The notes under the pieces: model-generated
Seen by the model: only the letters and a program-made list of their open reading frames with translations
The model's database searches: none
Told to the model about the DNA's origin: nothing
Shown here: positions 16,581 through 25,827 of the stretch, piece by piece
Numbering within the stretch: the stretch's first letter is position 1
Layout of the letters: every line of letters begins with the position of its first letter
Translations under genes and position numbers: made by a program
Origin: Arthrobacter sp. NicSoilB4
Lineage (GTDB): Bacteria > Actinomycetota > Actinomycetes > Actinomycetales > Micrococcaceae
DNA length: 64,000 nt
Assembly (NCBI RefSeq): GCF_019977335.1
Contig: NZ_AP024653.1
Span: 3,906,001-3,970,000 of the forward strand
Direction: 5' to 3'

Positions 16581-18019
16581 GCCGGACAGTCGAGGACGGG
16601 CCCGGACGGTCCGCCCGCGGACGCCGTTCCAGTCTGCCTGCCGCCGTCCAGGCAACGACCGGGGTTCCGTTCCTTATTCGCGCCATGGCTATTTGCATCT
16701 TCTTTTTCCCGTCCTCAATGGTGTTCAAACCCATTGGGGCCGCGGGGACGGTACCAATGATCCTGGCCGTCGTTGTATTTGGGCTGTGGGTTTGCAGCAG
16801 CATCTTTGGCCTGCATGATCCGCTCCGGGTCAGGCATCCCGGCCGATTGGCTGTGGGCGTCCTCTTCCTCGCAACCAGCGCGTCCTATGTGGCCCTGTAC
16901 GCCGGCATCACGGGCGGCAGCACGGAAGTGGCCCGCGCATCCGGTGACCGGTGGATGATCCTGTTGCTGGCCAGCTCAGGCATCGTCATTGCCCTGGGCG
17001 AAGTCGTGCGGACCATGGACGACGCCATTGTCTTCATCCGGGCGCTGCTGGCCGGCGCCATGTTCTGCTGCCTTGTCGCAGCGGTGCAGTTCTTCTTCCA
17101 TTTCAACCCTATGGAATGGTTCCGCATCGCGATGCCCGGCTTCGACTATAACGGCGGCGACACTCCGTTCCAGTCACGTGGAGCCCTGCTCCGCGTTGCG
17201 GGCAGCACGTTCCACTCCATCGAACTGGCCGTGGTGTCGGCGATGCTACTGCCCCTGTCGATCTGGCGTGTGATCTACGATCGGCACAGGCCACTGATAC
17301 TTCGGTTGCTGGGGCCCTCACTGCTGATCTTCGCCATCGCATCCACAGTGTCCCGCTCCGGGATCCTCGGGCTCATAACAGGTCTGGCGATGTTCATTCC
17401 CCTCCTTCCGCGGACGCCCCGGCTGTGGGCCCTGCTGGCGGCACCGCTGGTCCTGGGAGCCCTCTTCCTGGGCGTGCCGGGGCTGGTCAGTACGCTCACT
17501 TCCACTGTGACGTCGTCGGATTCCGACCCATCCATCACGACCCGGACCAACAACTTCCCTCGAGTCGAGGCGATGGTATCCGACCGCCCCTGGCTGGGCC
17601 TGGGCCCGGGCAACTACGTTGCGGATTCGGCGATACACATCCTCGACAACCAGTACCTCAATGCGGCCGTTACGCAGGGCCTGGTAGGGCTGGTGGCCAT
17701 TACCGTCTATCTCGTTTTGCCCGGCGTCAGCAACATCATGGCTGCGCGCAGCACTCGTGATCCCCAGCTCAGGTCACTGGCCGGTGCCGTGGGGGCCGGA
17801 GCCATCGTCGCGGGTGTCTGCTCCCTGACGTTCGATTCAATGTCTTTCCCGGTCTTTGCCCTCACCTACCCGGTCCTCGTGGGATTGGGCGGCGCCGTGT
17901 GGCTGATGATCAGGAACGAGACAAAGTCCGCCGTGCGAGACGAGTCATACCTATCCCTGCCTGTCCCAAACGTAGGAGCAGGCCGACCCCCCAAAGGAGA
18001 AGGCCCATGGATCCGATAG
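16577..18019 (+). CDS. O-antigen ligase/Wzy-type polysaccharide polymerase
   Basis: About 480 aa with roughly 11-12 membrane segments. The Wzy_C-like region holds LLRVAGSTFHSIELAVVSAM, STVSRSGILGLITGLAMF and a long extracytoplasmic loop SSDSDPSITTRTNNFPRVEA, then MVSDRPWLGLGPGNYV. The arginine-rich 'R...GxGxG' pattern is characteristic of the polymerase/ligase family. It should polymerise repeat units on the outer face. The ATG at 16577 overlaps the upstream stop; the longer in-frame extension has no support. Its last 13 bp overlap the next gene. Confidence 0.88.
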   Translation: MSRTVEDGPGRSARGRRSSLPAAVQATTGVPFLIRAMAICIFFFPSSMVFKPIGAAGTVPMILAVVVFGLWVCSSIFGLHDPLRVRHPGRLAVGVLFLATSASYVALYAGITGGSTEVARASGDRWMILLLASSGIVIALGEVVRTMDDAIVFIRALLAGAMFCCLVAAVQFFFHFNPMEWFRIAMPGFDYNGGDTPFQSRGALLRVAGSTFHSIELAVVSAMLLPLSIWRVIYDRHRPLILRLLGPSLLIFAIASTVSRSGILGLITGLAMFIPLLPRTPRLWALLAAPLVLGALFLGVPGLVSTLTSTVTSSDSDPSITTRTNNFPRVEAMVSDRPWLGLGPGNYVADSAIHILDNQYLNAAVTQGLVGLVAITVYLVLPGVSNIMAARSTRDPQLRSLAGAVGAGAIVAGVCSLTFDSMSFPVFALTYPVLVGLGGAVWLMIRNETKSAVRDESYLSLPVPNVGAGRPPKGEGPWIR

Positions 18020-18843
18020 CAGTCTTCCGGACGATATGGCAGCACAGGATTGTGGCGATTCCGATCGTCTTGCTGACCGCTCTGGCAAGCATCTACGTCT
18101 ATCAGTTCGCGCCCCGGTCATACGAGTCGTCCGCGACCTACGCCATGATCAATCCGGACATTCCAAGCGAGTTGGATGTGGTCAAGAACCCGCAACTGGG
18201 CGACCTCAACCCCAAGAACCCCTACTTGCGTTCATCGGATCCCTCCCTGATTGTCCAAGTCATGCTGACGAAGATGAATGCGACCTCAACGGCGGACCTG
18301 CTGGCCTCCCAGGGTCTGGGCGATCACTACACCGTCAGTCGGGGTGTCGGCGGTATCAACGGCTTCCTGGTGGACATAACCGGCGAGGGTGAATCACCGG
18401 AAAAGTCCATAGCCACAACGCTGGCCCTGGGTAAGCTCCTGCAGCAGTACCTCTACGATGCGCAAAAGGTCAATGGTGCCGACGATGCCTACCTCTTTTC
18501 CTCCATCGTGGTGGCCACCCCTGATAAAGCAACGGAACAATTCTCCAGCAGGCTTCGGGCACTCATCGTCGTTTTATTGTGTGGCGCGGTGTTGATGTTC
18601 GGTGCCGTGTCGGTTGCCCGTTCGATGGCCGTGTCCAGGGAACGGCGGAAGCTGCTATCAACCAAACCGGAAGGACGGGCCAACAGTCGGCGGGGACCAA
18701 CGGTGGACAGGTTCCGGGACGAACAGACAGGTCCGTCGAGCCCCGCGGTGATGGGCCCACACTTTGACGGAGGACACAGCCAGGACGAATCCAAAAACCC
18801 AAAGGCAGCGCGGGAACACCGTCTGGCCGGGGTCAAGAGATGA
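18007..18843 (+). CDS. Wzz-like chain-length determinant protein
   Basis: About 278 aa. The ATG at 18007 has AGGAGA 7 nt upstream. The topology is that of polysaccharide co-polymerases: a membrane segment at about 15-33 (VAIPIVLLTALASIYVYQF), an extracellular domain beginning APRSYESSATYAMINPDIPS, and a second segment at about 183-204 (ALIVVLLCGAVLMFGAVSVA). A 74-residue basic, disordered cytoplasmic tail follows. No Walker motifs or tyrosine cluster are present, so any bacterial tyrosine kinase partner must be encoded elsewhere. It should set the length of the exopolysaccharide made by the upstream polymerase. Confidence 0.82.
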   Translation: MDPIAVFRTIWQHRIVAIPIVLLTALASIYVYQFAPRSYESSATYAMINPDIPSELDVVKNPQLGDLNPKNPYLRSSDPSLIVQVMLTKMNATSTADLLASQGLGDHYTVSRGVGGINGFLVDITGEGESPEKSIATTLALGKLLQQYLYDAQKVNGADDAYLFSSIVVATPDKATEQFSSRLRALIVVLLCGAVLMFGAVSVARSMAVSRERRKLLSTKPEGRANSRRGPTVDRFRDEQTGPSSPAVMGPHFDGGHSQDESKNPKAAREHRLAGVKR

Positions 18844-20192
18844 CAGAGGTGACTGCGGAGGATCCGGTCCACCTCGGATACCTTGTCCCTGAATTCCCGG
18901 GGCAGACGCATGGTTTCTTCTGGCGTGAAATCGGCGTCCTAAGACGGCTCCGCATCCAACCGGACATCGTGTCCACACGACGCCCCCGTAATGGCTCCGC
19001 CAACCAGGAGTGGGGTGGGCTGGCCGAAAGCCTCACCACCTACCTGGTGCCGTCCTCCCTGCCGGAACTTGTGTCCATGGTGCGGGAGCTGCTGACGCCG
19101 GGTCCCAGCCACATGGCGGAAATCATCCGGGCAGCCAGTGAGATGTCGGGGCAACGGCTCCGCCCGTTCCCCCGACCTCGCCACTTCCGCGCCCTTGCCA
19201 GGCAGTTGGCCTGGATTGCCCTTGGCGCCCGGCTTTCGGGCCTGGCCCGGGAGCGTGGCTGGCAGCACGTCCACGTCCATTCCTGCGGCAACGCCGCAAA
19301 CATCGCCCTGTATGCCCATCTCCTGTCCGGCCTGCCGTACAGTCTGACTCTGCACGGACCCCTTGACGATTACGGCCCCAACCAGGCGCCCAAGTGGGCC
19401 AATGCCGCTTTCTCGATCGTCATCACCGACGCATTGAACGGCGAGGTCAGGCGGTCCTTGGGAGCGGCAATCCCGCGGCACATTGCAGTCGCCCCTATGG
19501 GCGTGGATGCCGAAGAGTTCAGCAGGGCAACCCCATACGCACCCCGGCGCGGCCAGGAAGCCTTTCGGCTCTTCTCTTGCGGCCGCCTCAATCCCAGCAA
19601 GGGCCACGACGTGCTTCTCGCCGCAGTCGCGGAAATGCTGCGGGACGGTGCCGACGTCGAACTTACGATTGCCGGGGAGGATGAGTCCGGCGGCGGCGGA
19701 TACCGTCGCGAACTGGAACGCCTGATTGACGTTCACGTCCTTCAGCACCATGTCCGGCTCCTCGGCGCTGTGCCGGCCTCACGCATCCGCCAGGAACTCG
19801 ACCGGTCCCACGCCTTCGCTCTCGCGAGCCACGCAGAGCCTCTCGGGGTAGCCATCATGGAGGCGATGTGCATGGGGGTTCCGGTAGTGGCAACAGCTGC
19901 TGGAGGGGTCCCTGAGCTCGTGTTGGATGGCACCGGGTTGCTGGTCAGTCCCGGGAATCCGAAGGAGCTGGCCGGCGCCCTCATGCGGCTGATGACGGAT
20001 CCGGAACTGAGCGGTGCCCTTGGCGACGCCGGCCGTGAGCGGGCCACGACCGCCTTCGGGCACCGCCGGAGCGCAGAGGTCCTGGTGCAACTGGTCCGCT
20101 CAGAGATCGCCTCGAGGGCAGAGCAGCCCGAAGTTGGAGCCGGCGCAGGCCACCCATCGCATTCCGCTCATTTTTTCAGAGCCGCAGGGTAA
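18840..20192 (+). CDS. Glycosyltransferase family 4 (colanic-acid WcaL-like)
   Basis: A 450-aa GT-B enzyme. The N terminus HLGYLVPEFPGQTHGFFWRE and HVHSCGNAANIALYAHLLSG, then LPYSLTLHGPLD are typical of WcaL/AmsK-like transferases. The C-terminal part has FRLFSCGRLNPSKGHDVLLA and AVAEML, LTIAGEDESGGGGYRRELER, HAEPLGVAIMEAMCMGVPVV with the EX7E catalytic/nucleotide motif, and VVATAAGGVPELV. It overlaps the Wzz-like gene by ATGA and is the last glycosyltransferase of the operon. The sugar is not predictable. Confidence 0.92.
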   Translation: MTEVTAEDPVHLGYLVPEFPGQTHGFFWREIGVLRRLRIQPDIVSTRRPRNGSANQEWGGLAESLTTYLVPSSLPELVSMVRELLTPGPSHMAEIIRAASEMSGQRLRPFPRPRHFRALARQLAWIALGARLSGLARERGWQHVHVHSCGNAANIALYAHLLSGLPYSLTLHGPLDDYGPNQAPKWANAAFSIVITDALNGEVRRSLGAAIPRHIAVAPMGVDAEEFSRATPYAPRRGQEAFRLFSCGRLNPSKGHDVLLAAVAEMLRDGADVELTIAGEDESGGGGYRRELERLIDVHVLQHHVRLLGAVPASRIRQELDRSHAFALASHAEPLGVAIMEAMCMGVPVVATAAGGVPELVLDGTGLLVSPGNPKELAGALMRLMTDPELSGALGDAGRERATTAFGHRRSAEVLVQLVRSEIASRAEQPEVGAGAGHPSHSAHFFRAAG

Positions 20193-20222
20193 TCGAGTCC
20201 GGCGCATCAGCAGGGAGTTGAG

Positions 20223-21521
20223 ATGTCCACACATCCCCGAGGAGTAACGGCCGCCAAGAGCCCCCAATCCCGGAGAGTAGCGCAGACAGCCATCGCCGGA
20301 CTTGCGCTAGCGGCGACGCTTAGCGCCTGCCAGGCCTTCGAGGTGGCGCCGGCGGACACTTCCGCCACGTCCCTGGCAGAGCTTCCACGGATCCCCTGGG
20401 AAGGAGGACCGGCGTATTTTGACCAGTTTGCCAGAGCGTCTGCCGCCGGTTGGAATGATCCCGCATTTTTTCCCATCGCCGTCTTCATGGGCAAACCTGA
20501 GCACGCCCCCCAGCTAAAAGCTGTGGGCATCAACACGTACATGGGGGCTGAGCATGACGGCTCGGCGCTGTCGACCATCACGGACGACGGACTCTTCGTC
20601 CTCGCCCAGGACGAATGGTCACCCGCCGAGGTGGGAGATGACGGTCGCGTCGTCGGTTGGTTCGTGTCTGACGAATGCGACATCGGGCTGGGCTGCACAG
20701 GGGCGGACGCCGCCGCAAACCTGGTCGACCAGCAGGGAAAGGTCGCCAGGACCCGCGGCCTCAACGACGGGCGCTTCGCCATGGCCAACTACTCCAATGG
20801 CGTTCTGGACACCTACTGGGCCCAGGGTTCAATGGCGGGGCTGATGGAGGTGGTTGACGTTGCCAGCGTGGACAAATATGCGTATACCAGTCCCTTCGTC
20901 GATGGCCAGATCGTCCATTCGCCGCATTGGCCCGAAGGCGCCAAGCCAGCCACCTCAGCCGCATATGGCTGGTTGCTGGACCGGATGCGGTCGTACCAGG
21001 ACCCGGCTGGAACACACCCCAACTGGATTTTCGTCGAGTCGGCCATGCCGCTCCTGACGGACCAAGGCTCATTGACCATCTCCGTGGAACAGTTGGAAGG
21101 GGCTGCCTGGTCGGCCATCATTCACGAGGCGAGGGGATTGGCGTACTTCCAGCACAACAACGGCTCACGATGCGGTTTTTACTCCCTAGTGGACTGCGAT
21201 GCCGAACGACTCAGCGCTATCCGGGCCATCAACAAGGGCATCACGGCCCTCGCCCCGATCCTGAACACGCAGTCGTATCAGCACAGGTTCAACACCACCA
21301 CGGAAACCATGCTCAAGACGTACAAGGGGTCCGCCTACATCTTCGCAGGCATCGGCCTGGGGCAGTCACCCGGCGCCAAAGCCTTCGCCCTCCCGGCGGG
21401 AGTCACCGGTTCAACCGTGGAAGTCGTTGGTGAAAACCGGACCCTAAGTGTTGTGGACGGATCCTTCACCGATACCTTCGCCAGTGAGTTCTCCCACCAC
21501 ACGTACAAGGTGGCCATCTAG
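20223..21521 (+). CDS. Secreted lipoprotein with glycosidase-like TIM-barrel features
   Basis: A 432-aa protein with a twin-Arg-containing signal peptide and lipobox LSAC (Cys36), so it should be anchored outside the membrane. Phrases such as PAFFPIAVFMGKPEHAPQLK, AVGINTYMGAEHDGS, VLAQDEWSPAEVGDD and VVGWFVSDECDIGLGC are like beta-alpha units of glycoside-hydrolase TIM barrels, where GW...DE often carries the acid/base residue. A C-terminal beta domain (about 350-432) follows. It sits 30 nt after the glycosyltransferases and probably trims or remodels the polysaccharide. I cannot assign a GH family. Confidence 0.75.
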   Translation: MSTHPRGVTAAKSPQSRRVAQTAIAGLALAATLSACQAFEVAPADTSATSLAELPRIPWEGGPAYFDQFARASAAGWNDPAFFPIAVFMGKPEHAPQLKAVGINTYMGAEHDGSALSTITDDGLFVLAQDEWSPAEVGDDGRVVGWFVSDECDIGLGCTGADAAANLVDQQGKVARTRGLNDGRFAMANYSNGVLDTYWAQGSMAGLMEVVDVASVDKYAYTSPFVDGQIVHSPHWPEGAKPATSAAYGWLLDRMRSYQDPAGTHPNWIFVESAMPLLTDQGSLTISVEQLEGAAWSAIIHEARGLAYFQHNNGSRCGFYSLVDCDAERLSAIRAINKGITALAPILNTQSYQHRFNTTTETMLKTYKGSAYIFAGIGLGQSPGAKAFALPAGVTGSTVEVVGENRTLSVVDGSFTDTFASEFSHHTYKVAI

Positions 21522-21541
21522 GAACGGAGCAAGACCGCCGG

Positions 21542-23002
21542 TCACTGTGCGGGCTGTCGCAGGCTGATGGGATCTCCAAGGGCGGCGGCTTTAAGGACGT
21601 CCGCGTGACGCCTCAGGCACAGCACGCCGTCGAATCTCGCCGCGGCCTCCGCTGCAAAGCCTCCAGCTGTGCGGTCCGTCATTTGATCGCGGGTAAACGA
21701 GACCATTGCCTCCACCAGCTCGTCCTCGTTGGTCTGGCGCTGGAATCGCGCCGCAGTCATGCTTTCCCAGTCCACTTCCAGGGGGTTGCCAAGCGGGTTG
21801 GGGACAAGCCGCCCCCATTCCGGGCGGTCGGCCAACTGTTCAACGGCACCGCCCACATCACTGATGATTACCGGCACGCCAGCCACCAGGGCCTCCATTG
21901 ACGAAAGGGCCCATCCCTCGAAAAATGAGTCCAGGACGAAGCCGTCGGCTGCTGACAGCAGGACGCGCGGATGAGGCGAATGATCCCGCAAGTGCAGCCG
22001 GTCCCCGTTCTGCATCCTGTCCTTCAACCCCACCACCTGCCCCGCATAGGCCGTGTCGTCGGGGCGCCCGCAGATCAGCAGGTGGGCTTGGGGGACCGTG
22101 CCTGCAACCCGCGAAAACGCCGAGGCGAGGCCGTACGTGTTCTTCTGAATGCAGTGGCGTGACAGGGACAGGAACAGATATTCGTCATTGAGTCCGAGTA
22201 TCTTCCGGGCCTGTTCACGTGGCACCGCCTGCTGACGGTGCGCCGGAAGGCCATTGGGGATGGTCACCACAGAGGCCGGATCGCAGCCGCTGTGGATGGC
22301 CAGGTACTGCCGGCGGACCATTTCGCTGACGCTCACCAGCCCTGCAAGTAATTGACGGCGTCCCGCGACTTCCGACGTGGCCGCGTTGAACTCGTTATGC
22401 ATCCCGTGCAGCGTCTCTATGGCAGGCACCGAACACCTTGCTGCCGCCTCGAGAACCCAGTTGGGGGCGCCATGGATACTGAGCACGTCGGGTTTCCAGT
22501 CCCGGATCCAAGCTTCGCAGTTTTCCCGGCCCACACTGGCGATTTCGATGCCCTCCTTCCGGAGGACCTGTCCCAGGCGCCCAAGAGGAGTCGCGCGATC
22601 CCTGGGAGTATGCAGGACTGCCACACTCAGGCCGAACTGCGGCAGGCCCCGAGCCAGGAATCCGACCACCTCGTCCATGCCACCGGCATCCAGCGTTTCG
22701 GTCGCGATCAGGCACCGGACATTTGCGCTGCCCTGATCCTGGCCGTGCGGAGGGTTTGGGGGATGAGCCACTTCAGCCGTGACCGGGTCGGGCCACTGTA
22801 TTTGCCCCTGAGTACTGGCGGGGACGAGCGGCTTGGCCCAGTCCTCCACCGGCGCAATCTCCAGCGTGAGGGACCGGCTCAGGTGCCCCCGCACCAGCTG
22901 CCTGACCCCGGCGGGTACGAGCGTGGAATGTCGCTGCATGAACAGGAAAGTTCGGGTAACGAGTTCGCGCCCGAGCCTCCGGGGATCGTTTAGCTTGTTC
23001 AC
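21542..23002 (-). CDS. Glycosyltransferase family 4, opposite strand
   Basis: About 486 aa if started at the GTG at 23002; the frame is open to 23110. The N-terminal 100 residues are poorly conserved. The GT-B core follows: CLIATETLDAGGMDEVVGFL, DVLSIHGAPNWVLEAAARCS, IETLHGMHNEFNA, FLSLSRHCIQKNTYGLASAF, HLLICGRPDDTAYAGQVVGL and FFEGWALSSMEALVAGVPVI (EX7E-type). It is convergent with the polysaccharide operon, only 20 bp from the lipoprotein gene. It therefore needs its own promoter, which must lie in 23003-23274. It may add a side chain to the same polymer. Confidence 0.88.
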   Translation of the reverse strand: MNKLNDPRRLGRELVTRTFLFMQRHSTLVPAGVRQLVRGHLSRSLTLEIAPVEDWAKPLVPASTQGQIQWPDPVTAEVAHPPNPPHGQDQGSANVRCLIATETLDAGGMDEVVGFLARGLPQFGLSVAVLHTPRDRATPLGRLGQVLRKEGIEIASVGRENCEAWIRDWKPDVLSIHGAPNWVLEAAARCSVPAIETLHGMHNEFNAATSEVAGRRQLLAGLVSVSEMVRRQYLAIHSGCDPASVVTIPNGLPAHRQQAVPREQARKILGLNDEYLFLSLSRHCIQKNTYGLASAFSRVAGTVPQAHLLICGRPDDTAYAGQVVGLKDRMQNGDRLHLRDHSPHPRVLLSAADGFVLDSFFEGWALSSMEALVAGVPVIISDVGGAVEQLADRPEWGRLVPNPLGNPLEVDWESMTAARFQRQTNEDELVEAMVSFTRDQMTDRTAGGFAAEAAARFDGVLCLRRHADVLKAAALGDPISLRQPAQ

Positions 23003-23274
23003 GGGATGTGTCGTCCCTCCCACTCGTTGGGCCGGATGGCGCGCCGGCGTCCCGGTAAAGCGAACAGTGCGTGGCCCCCCGGCGTCCGGTGCAGAAGCCG
23101 GGCCACGCACCGGACCAGCCGGTTTACCGCTTTGCAGTCCGGAACCGGGGGCTGCACGCGAAGCTGGCCTCTGTGTCTGACAACCGTAGACACGCCAAAC
23201 CCCTGTTCATAGCTGTAGTCACCGGGGTCTGTGGGTATCCGCACCAGGTATGTGGTGCCCGCCGGAACGCCAGG

Positions 23275-24585
23275 CTAGGCAGCAGTCCGGAAGAACAGTT
23301 CGGTCACCTTCGCCAGCCGGTAGGGGTCCTCGACGCCGCAGAGTTCACGGGCGGAGTGCATCGAGAGCAGGGGCACGCCGACGTCGACCGTCCGGATGCC
23401 GAGGCGCGTCGCGGTCAGCGGACCAATCGTCGAGCCGCACGGCATCACGTTGTTGGAGACGAACTCCTGGTACGGGATGCCGGCGTCCGCGCACAGCCGC
23501 GCCCAGAGGGCGGCGCCGGTGGCGTCCGTGGCGTAGCGCTGGTTGGCATTGATCTTCAGCAGCGGCCCGCCGTTCAGGGCCGGCCGGTTGGCCGGATCGT
23601 GCCGCTCGGCGTAGTTCGGGTGGACGGCGTGCCCGGCGTCGGCGGACACACAGAACGACGCCGCGAAGGCCTGCCGCCGCTGGCTGGCCGAGGCCCCCAG
23701 ACCGTCGGAAATGCGCACCAGAACGTCCTCGAGGATGGGTCCGCTCGCCCCGGAACGGGAGGCGGAGCCGATCTCCTCGTGGTCGAACGCTGCCAGCACG
23801 GCAATCGGCGTCCCGGCCGGCACGGGAGCGGCGGCGTGGTTGATCAGCGCCGCGAGCCCGGCATGGGTGGCCGAAAGGTTGTCCAGCCGGCCGGAGGCGA
23901 AGAACTCGCCCTTCGCGCCGAACACGACAGGGGCCTGGGTGTCTGCGATCACGACGTCGTAGCCGCCGATCTTCGCAGCGTCCACGTCCGCGCCGGCCAC
24001 CCGGTCCGCCAGCAGCCCCAGCAGGTCTTCGCCCGCCGGATCCCCGAGGCCGTAGACCGGGTTCATGTGCTGCTGCTTGTCCAGGGCCAGCCCGTCGTTC
24101 ACAGCACGGTCCAGGTGGATGGCCAGCTGCGGGAAGCGCAGCAGCGGCCCGGTGGCGGTGAGGTGCTGGGTGCCGTCCAGCATCACCAGCCGCCCGGCGA
24201 GCTGCAGTTCGCGGTCCAGCCAGGAGTTGAGCAGCGGCCCGCCATAGACCTCGACGCCGGCCTGCAGCCAGCCGAACCTGCCCGTGGTGGGTTTGGGCTT
24301 GAGCTTGAACGACGGCGAATCGGTGTGGGCGCCCAGGATGTGGAACCCCGTGGTGGGACCGGCCGACGCCGGCGTCACCCAGGCGATGATCGCGCCGTCG
24401 CGGATCACGTAGAACTTCCCGCCGCCGTCGCCCGCATCCCAGGGCTGCAGTTCATCCAGGGCCGTGAAACCTGCCTTGTCCAGCCGGCGGGCGGCCTCGT
24501 GGACTGCATGGAAGCTCGACGGCGACGCGGTGACATACGCGCCGAGGTCCTGGATGTGGGCTGCGGCGTTGGGCTGTGAAGGCAT
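23275..24585 (-). CDS. M18 family aspartyl aminopeptidase
   Basis: A 436-aa metallopeptidase, the usual length. Zinc ligands are visible in ILGAHTDSP (His87), in the downstream GRLDNLSATHAGLAALI, DHEEIGSASRSGASGP (the catalytic/ligand Glu pair) and near the C terminus in SMHSARELCGVEDP. M18 enzymes are tetrahedral cytosolic dodecamers that remove N-terminal Asp/Glu and other residues in peptide turnover. The ATG at 24585 gives the family start. It is probably monocistronic. The 160 bp upstream of its neighbour (23111-23274) show no gene. Confidence 0.93.
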   Translation of the reverse strand: MPSQPNAAAHIQDLGAYVTASPSSFHAVHEAARRLDKAGFTALDELQPWDAGDGGGKFYVIRDGAIIAWVTPASAGPTTGFHILGAHTDSPSFKLKPKPTTGRFGWLQAGVEVYGGPLLNSWLDRELQLAGRLVMLDGTQHLTATGPLLRFPQLAIHLDRAVNDGLALDKQQHMNPVYGLGDPAGEDLLGLLADRVAGADVDAAKIGGYDVVIADTQAPVVFGAKGEFFASGRLDNLSATHAGLAALINHAAAPVPAGTPIAVLAAFDHEEIGSASRSGASGPILEDVLVRISDGLGASASQRRQAFAASFCVSADAGHAVHPNYAERHDPANRPALNGGPLLKINANQRYATDATGAALWARLCADAGIPYQEFVSNNVMPCGSTIGPLTATRLGIRTVDVGVPLLSMHSARELCGVEDPYRLAKVTELFFRTAA

Positions 24586-24624
24586 GGCTCCGAGTCTAGC
24601 GCCGTGCCGTCGGCTGGAAGGGCT

Positions 24625-25535
24625 CTACACGGTGACGTTGAGTCCGGCCGTGTACCCGCCGGATACCGAACCGGCCATCGTGGCGAGCTGGTAGATGCCG
24701 CCGTCCTCGCCGAAGACGTTGTCAGACTTCAGCGTGGTCCGCGGGAAGTTCCGGGCGCTGGCTTCGTAGCCGGCCGAGGCGTAGACGTCCTTGCAGGCGG
24801 CGTCCGTCAGCGCGATCTGGGACACCGCGAGGACCTGGCCGGCCGCCGTCGCGTTGTCCATCGACTCGAAGACTTCGAAGTGGATGTGCGGCCAGCGCCC
24901 GCTGTAGGCGCCGGGGAAGATGGTCCGGAAGGTGACCTGGCCGTTGGCGTCGGCCTCCTGCACGCCGCGGAGGTAGTTCTCGTTCTTGAGTCCGGCGTCG
25001 TACATGGAGTATTTGCCGTCCTTGTCGCAGTGCCAGGCGTACACCGCAGCCCCGGCCAGTGGCGCGCAGCCGTTGGCGTTGTCGAGCAGGGTCAGCGTGA
25101 CGGCGAGAGGCACTCCGCCGGCCGTGGTGCTGGAGGTGCCGAAGCTGGAGGTGATGTCCTGCCGGACCACGCCCGAGGCCGCCAGCACATTCGGGCCGTT
25201 GGAGCCGTCGCCGGGGTAAGGTCCGGTCCGGCGGTCTCGTGGGGGATTTCGACGCCGCACTCGGCGATCGCGCGGGTCAGGGTCGGCGAGGCGGAGGCCG
25301 TGCCGGAGGCTGTGGCGGCTCCGGAGGCTGCCGGCGTCGACCCGGCCGTGGCTGCGGACGTGGCGGGCGCGGCCCCCGTGGAGGAACCGCCCGGCGTGCA
25401 GGCGGCGAGGGCCGCGGCCGTGCCGGCGCCGAGGAACAGGCCAAGCGAGCGGCGGCTCATGAGCGTGGAGAGGTCGAATTCCGGGCCGCGGTCGTGGTTG
25501 GGGTGCGGTTCGTGCGGCGGCGGCGTTGAAGTCAT
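24625..25535 (-). pseudogene. Intradiol-dioxygenase-like lipoprotein, frameshifted
   Basis: The N-terminal frame (from ATG 25535) encodes a Tat-like signal SRRSLGLFLG with lipobox ALAAC (about Cys46), a Ala/Ser/Thr-rich linker and AECGVEIPHETAGP. The sequence then continues in another frame as YPGDGSNGPNVLAASGVVRQ, with WPHIHFEVF further on, a conserved intradiol ring-cleavage dioxygenase motif. The break coincides with a 5-bp tandem duplication (GGTCC twice, 25220-25229). Deleting one copy restores the family motif ETAGPYPGDGSNGPN. As written, the product would be a signal peptide plus a nonsense tail. It could be a recent inactivation, a slippage-controlled switch, or a sequencing error. 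Confidence 0.8.
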
Positions 25536-25633
25536 GCGTCCATGGAACACCGACGCACTATGCCCTGGCTAGGGCCTTCCTGTGAGCATGCTGTGGTTCG
25601 AGCCGGAGCCGTCCCGGCCGGCGGCTGGGCGCC

Positions 25634-25818
25634 GGACATGCCCTCCCCGGGCTGCCAAGGCTGGGCATGTCCCGCCGACCCGCGGGACATGCCCTCCCCT
25701 GGCCGCGCCGGGTGGACATCATGCCATCATGTCCACCGCAGAGACCCAGGACTGGACATGTCCCGTGGTGCGGACTCGCCAGTGGCCCCGGGCCGTGTGC
25801 CCGGGACTGGGCATGTCC
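25634..25818. repeat. Cluster of GGACATGTCC-type palindromes
   Basis: In 185 bp there are GGACATGCCC at 25634-25643 and 25685-25694, GGGCATGTCC at 25663-25672 and 25809-25818, and the perfect palindrome GGACATGTCC at 25754-25763. A split copy GGTGGACAT...ATGTCCACC spans 25711-25737. The whole 25553-25827 intergenic stretch has no gene. It lies downstream of the permease and upstream of the dioxygenase-like gene, so it may be an array of operator sites for that promoter or a dispersed repeat family. Confidence 0.75.
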
Positions 25819-25827
25819 CTGCGGGAG

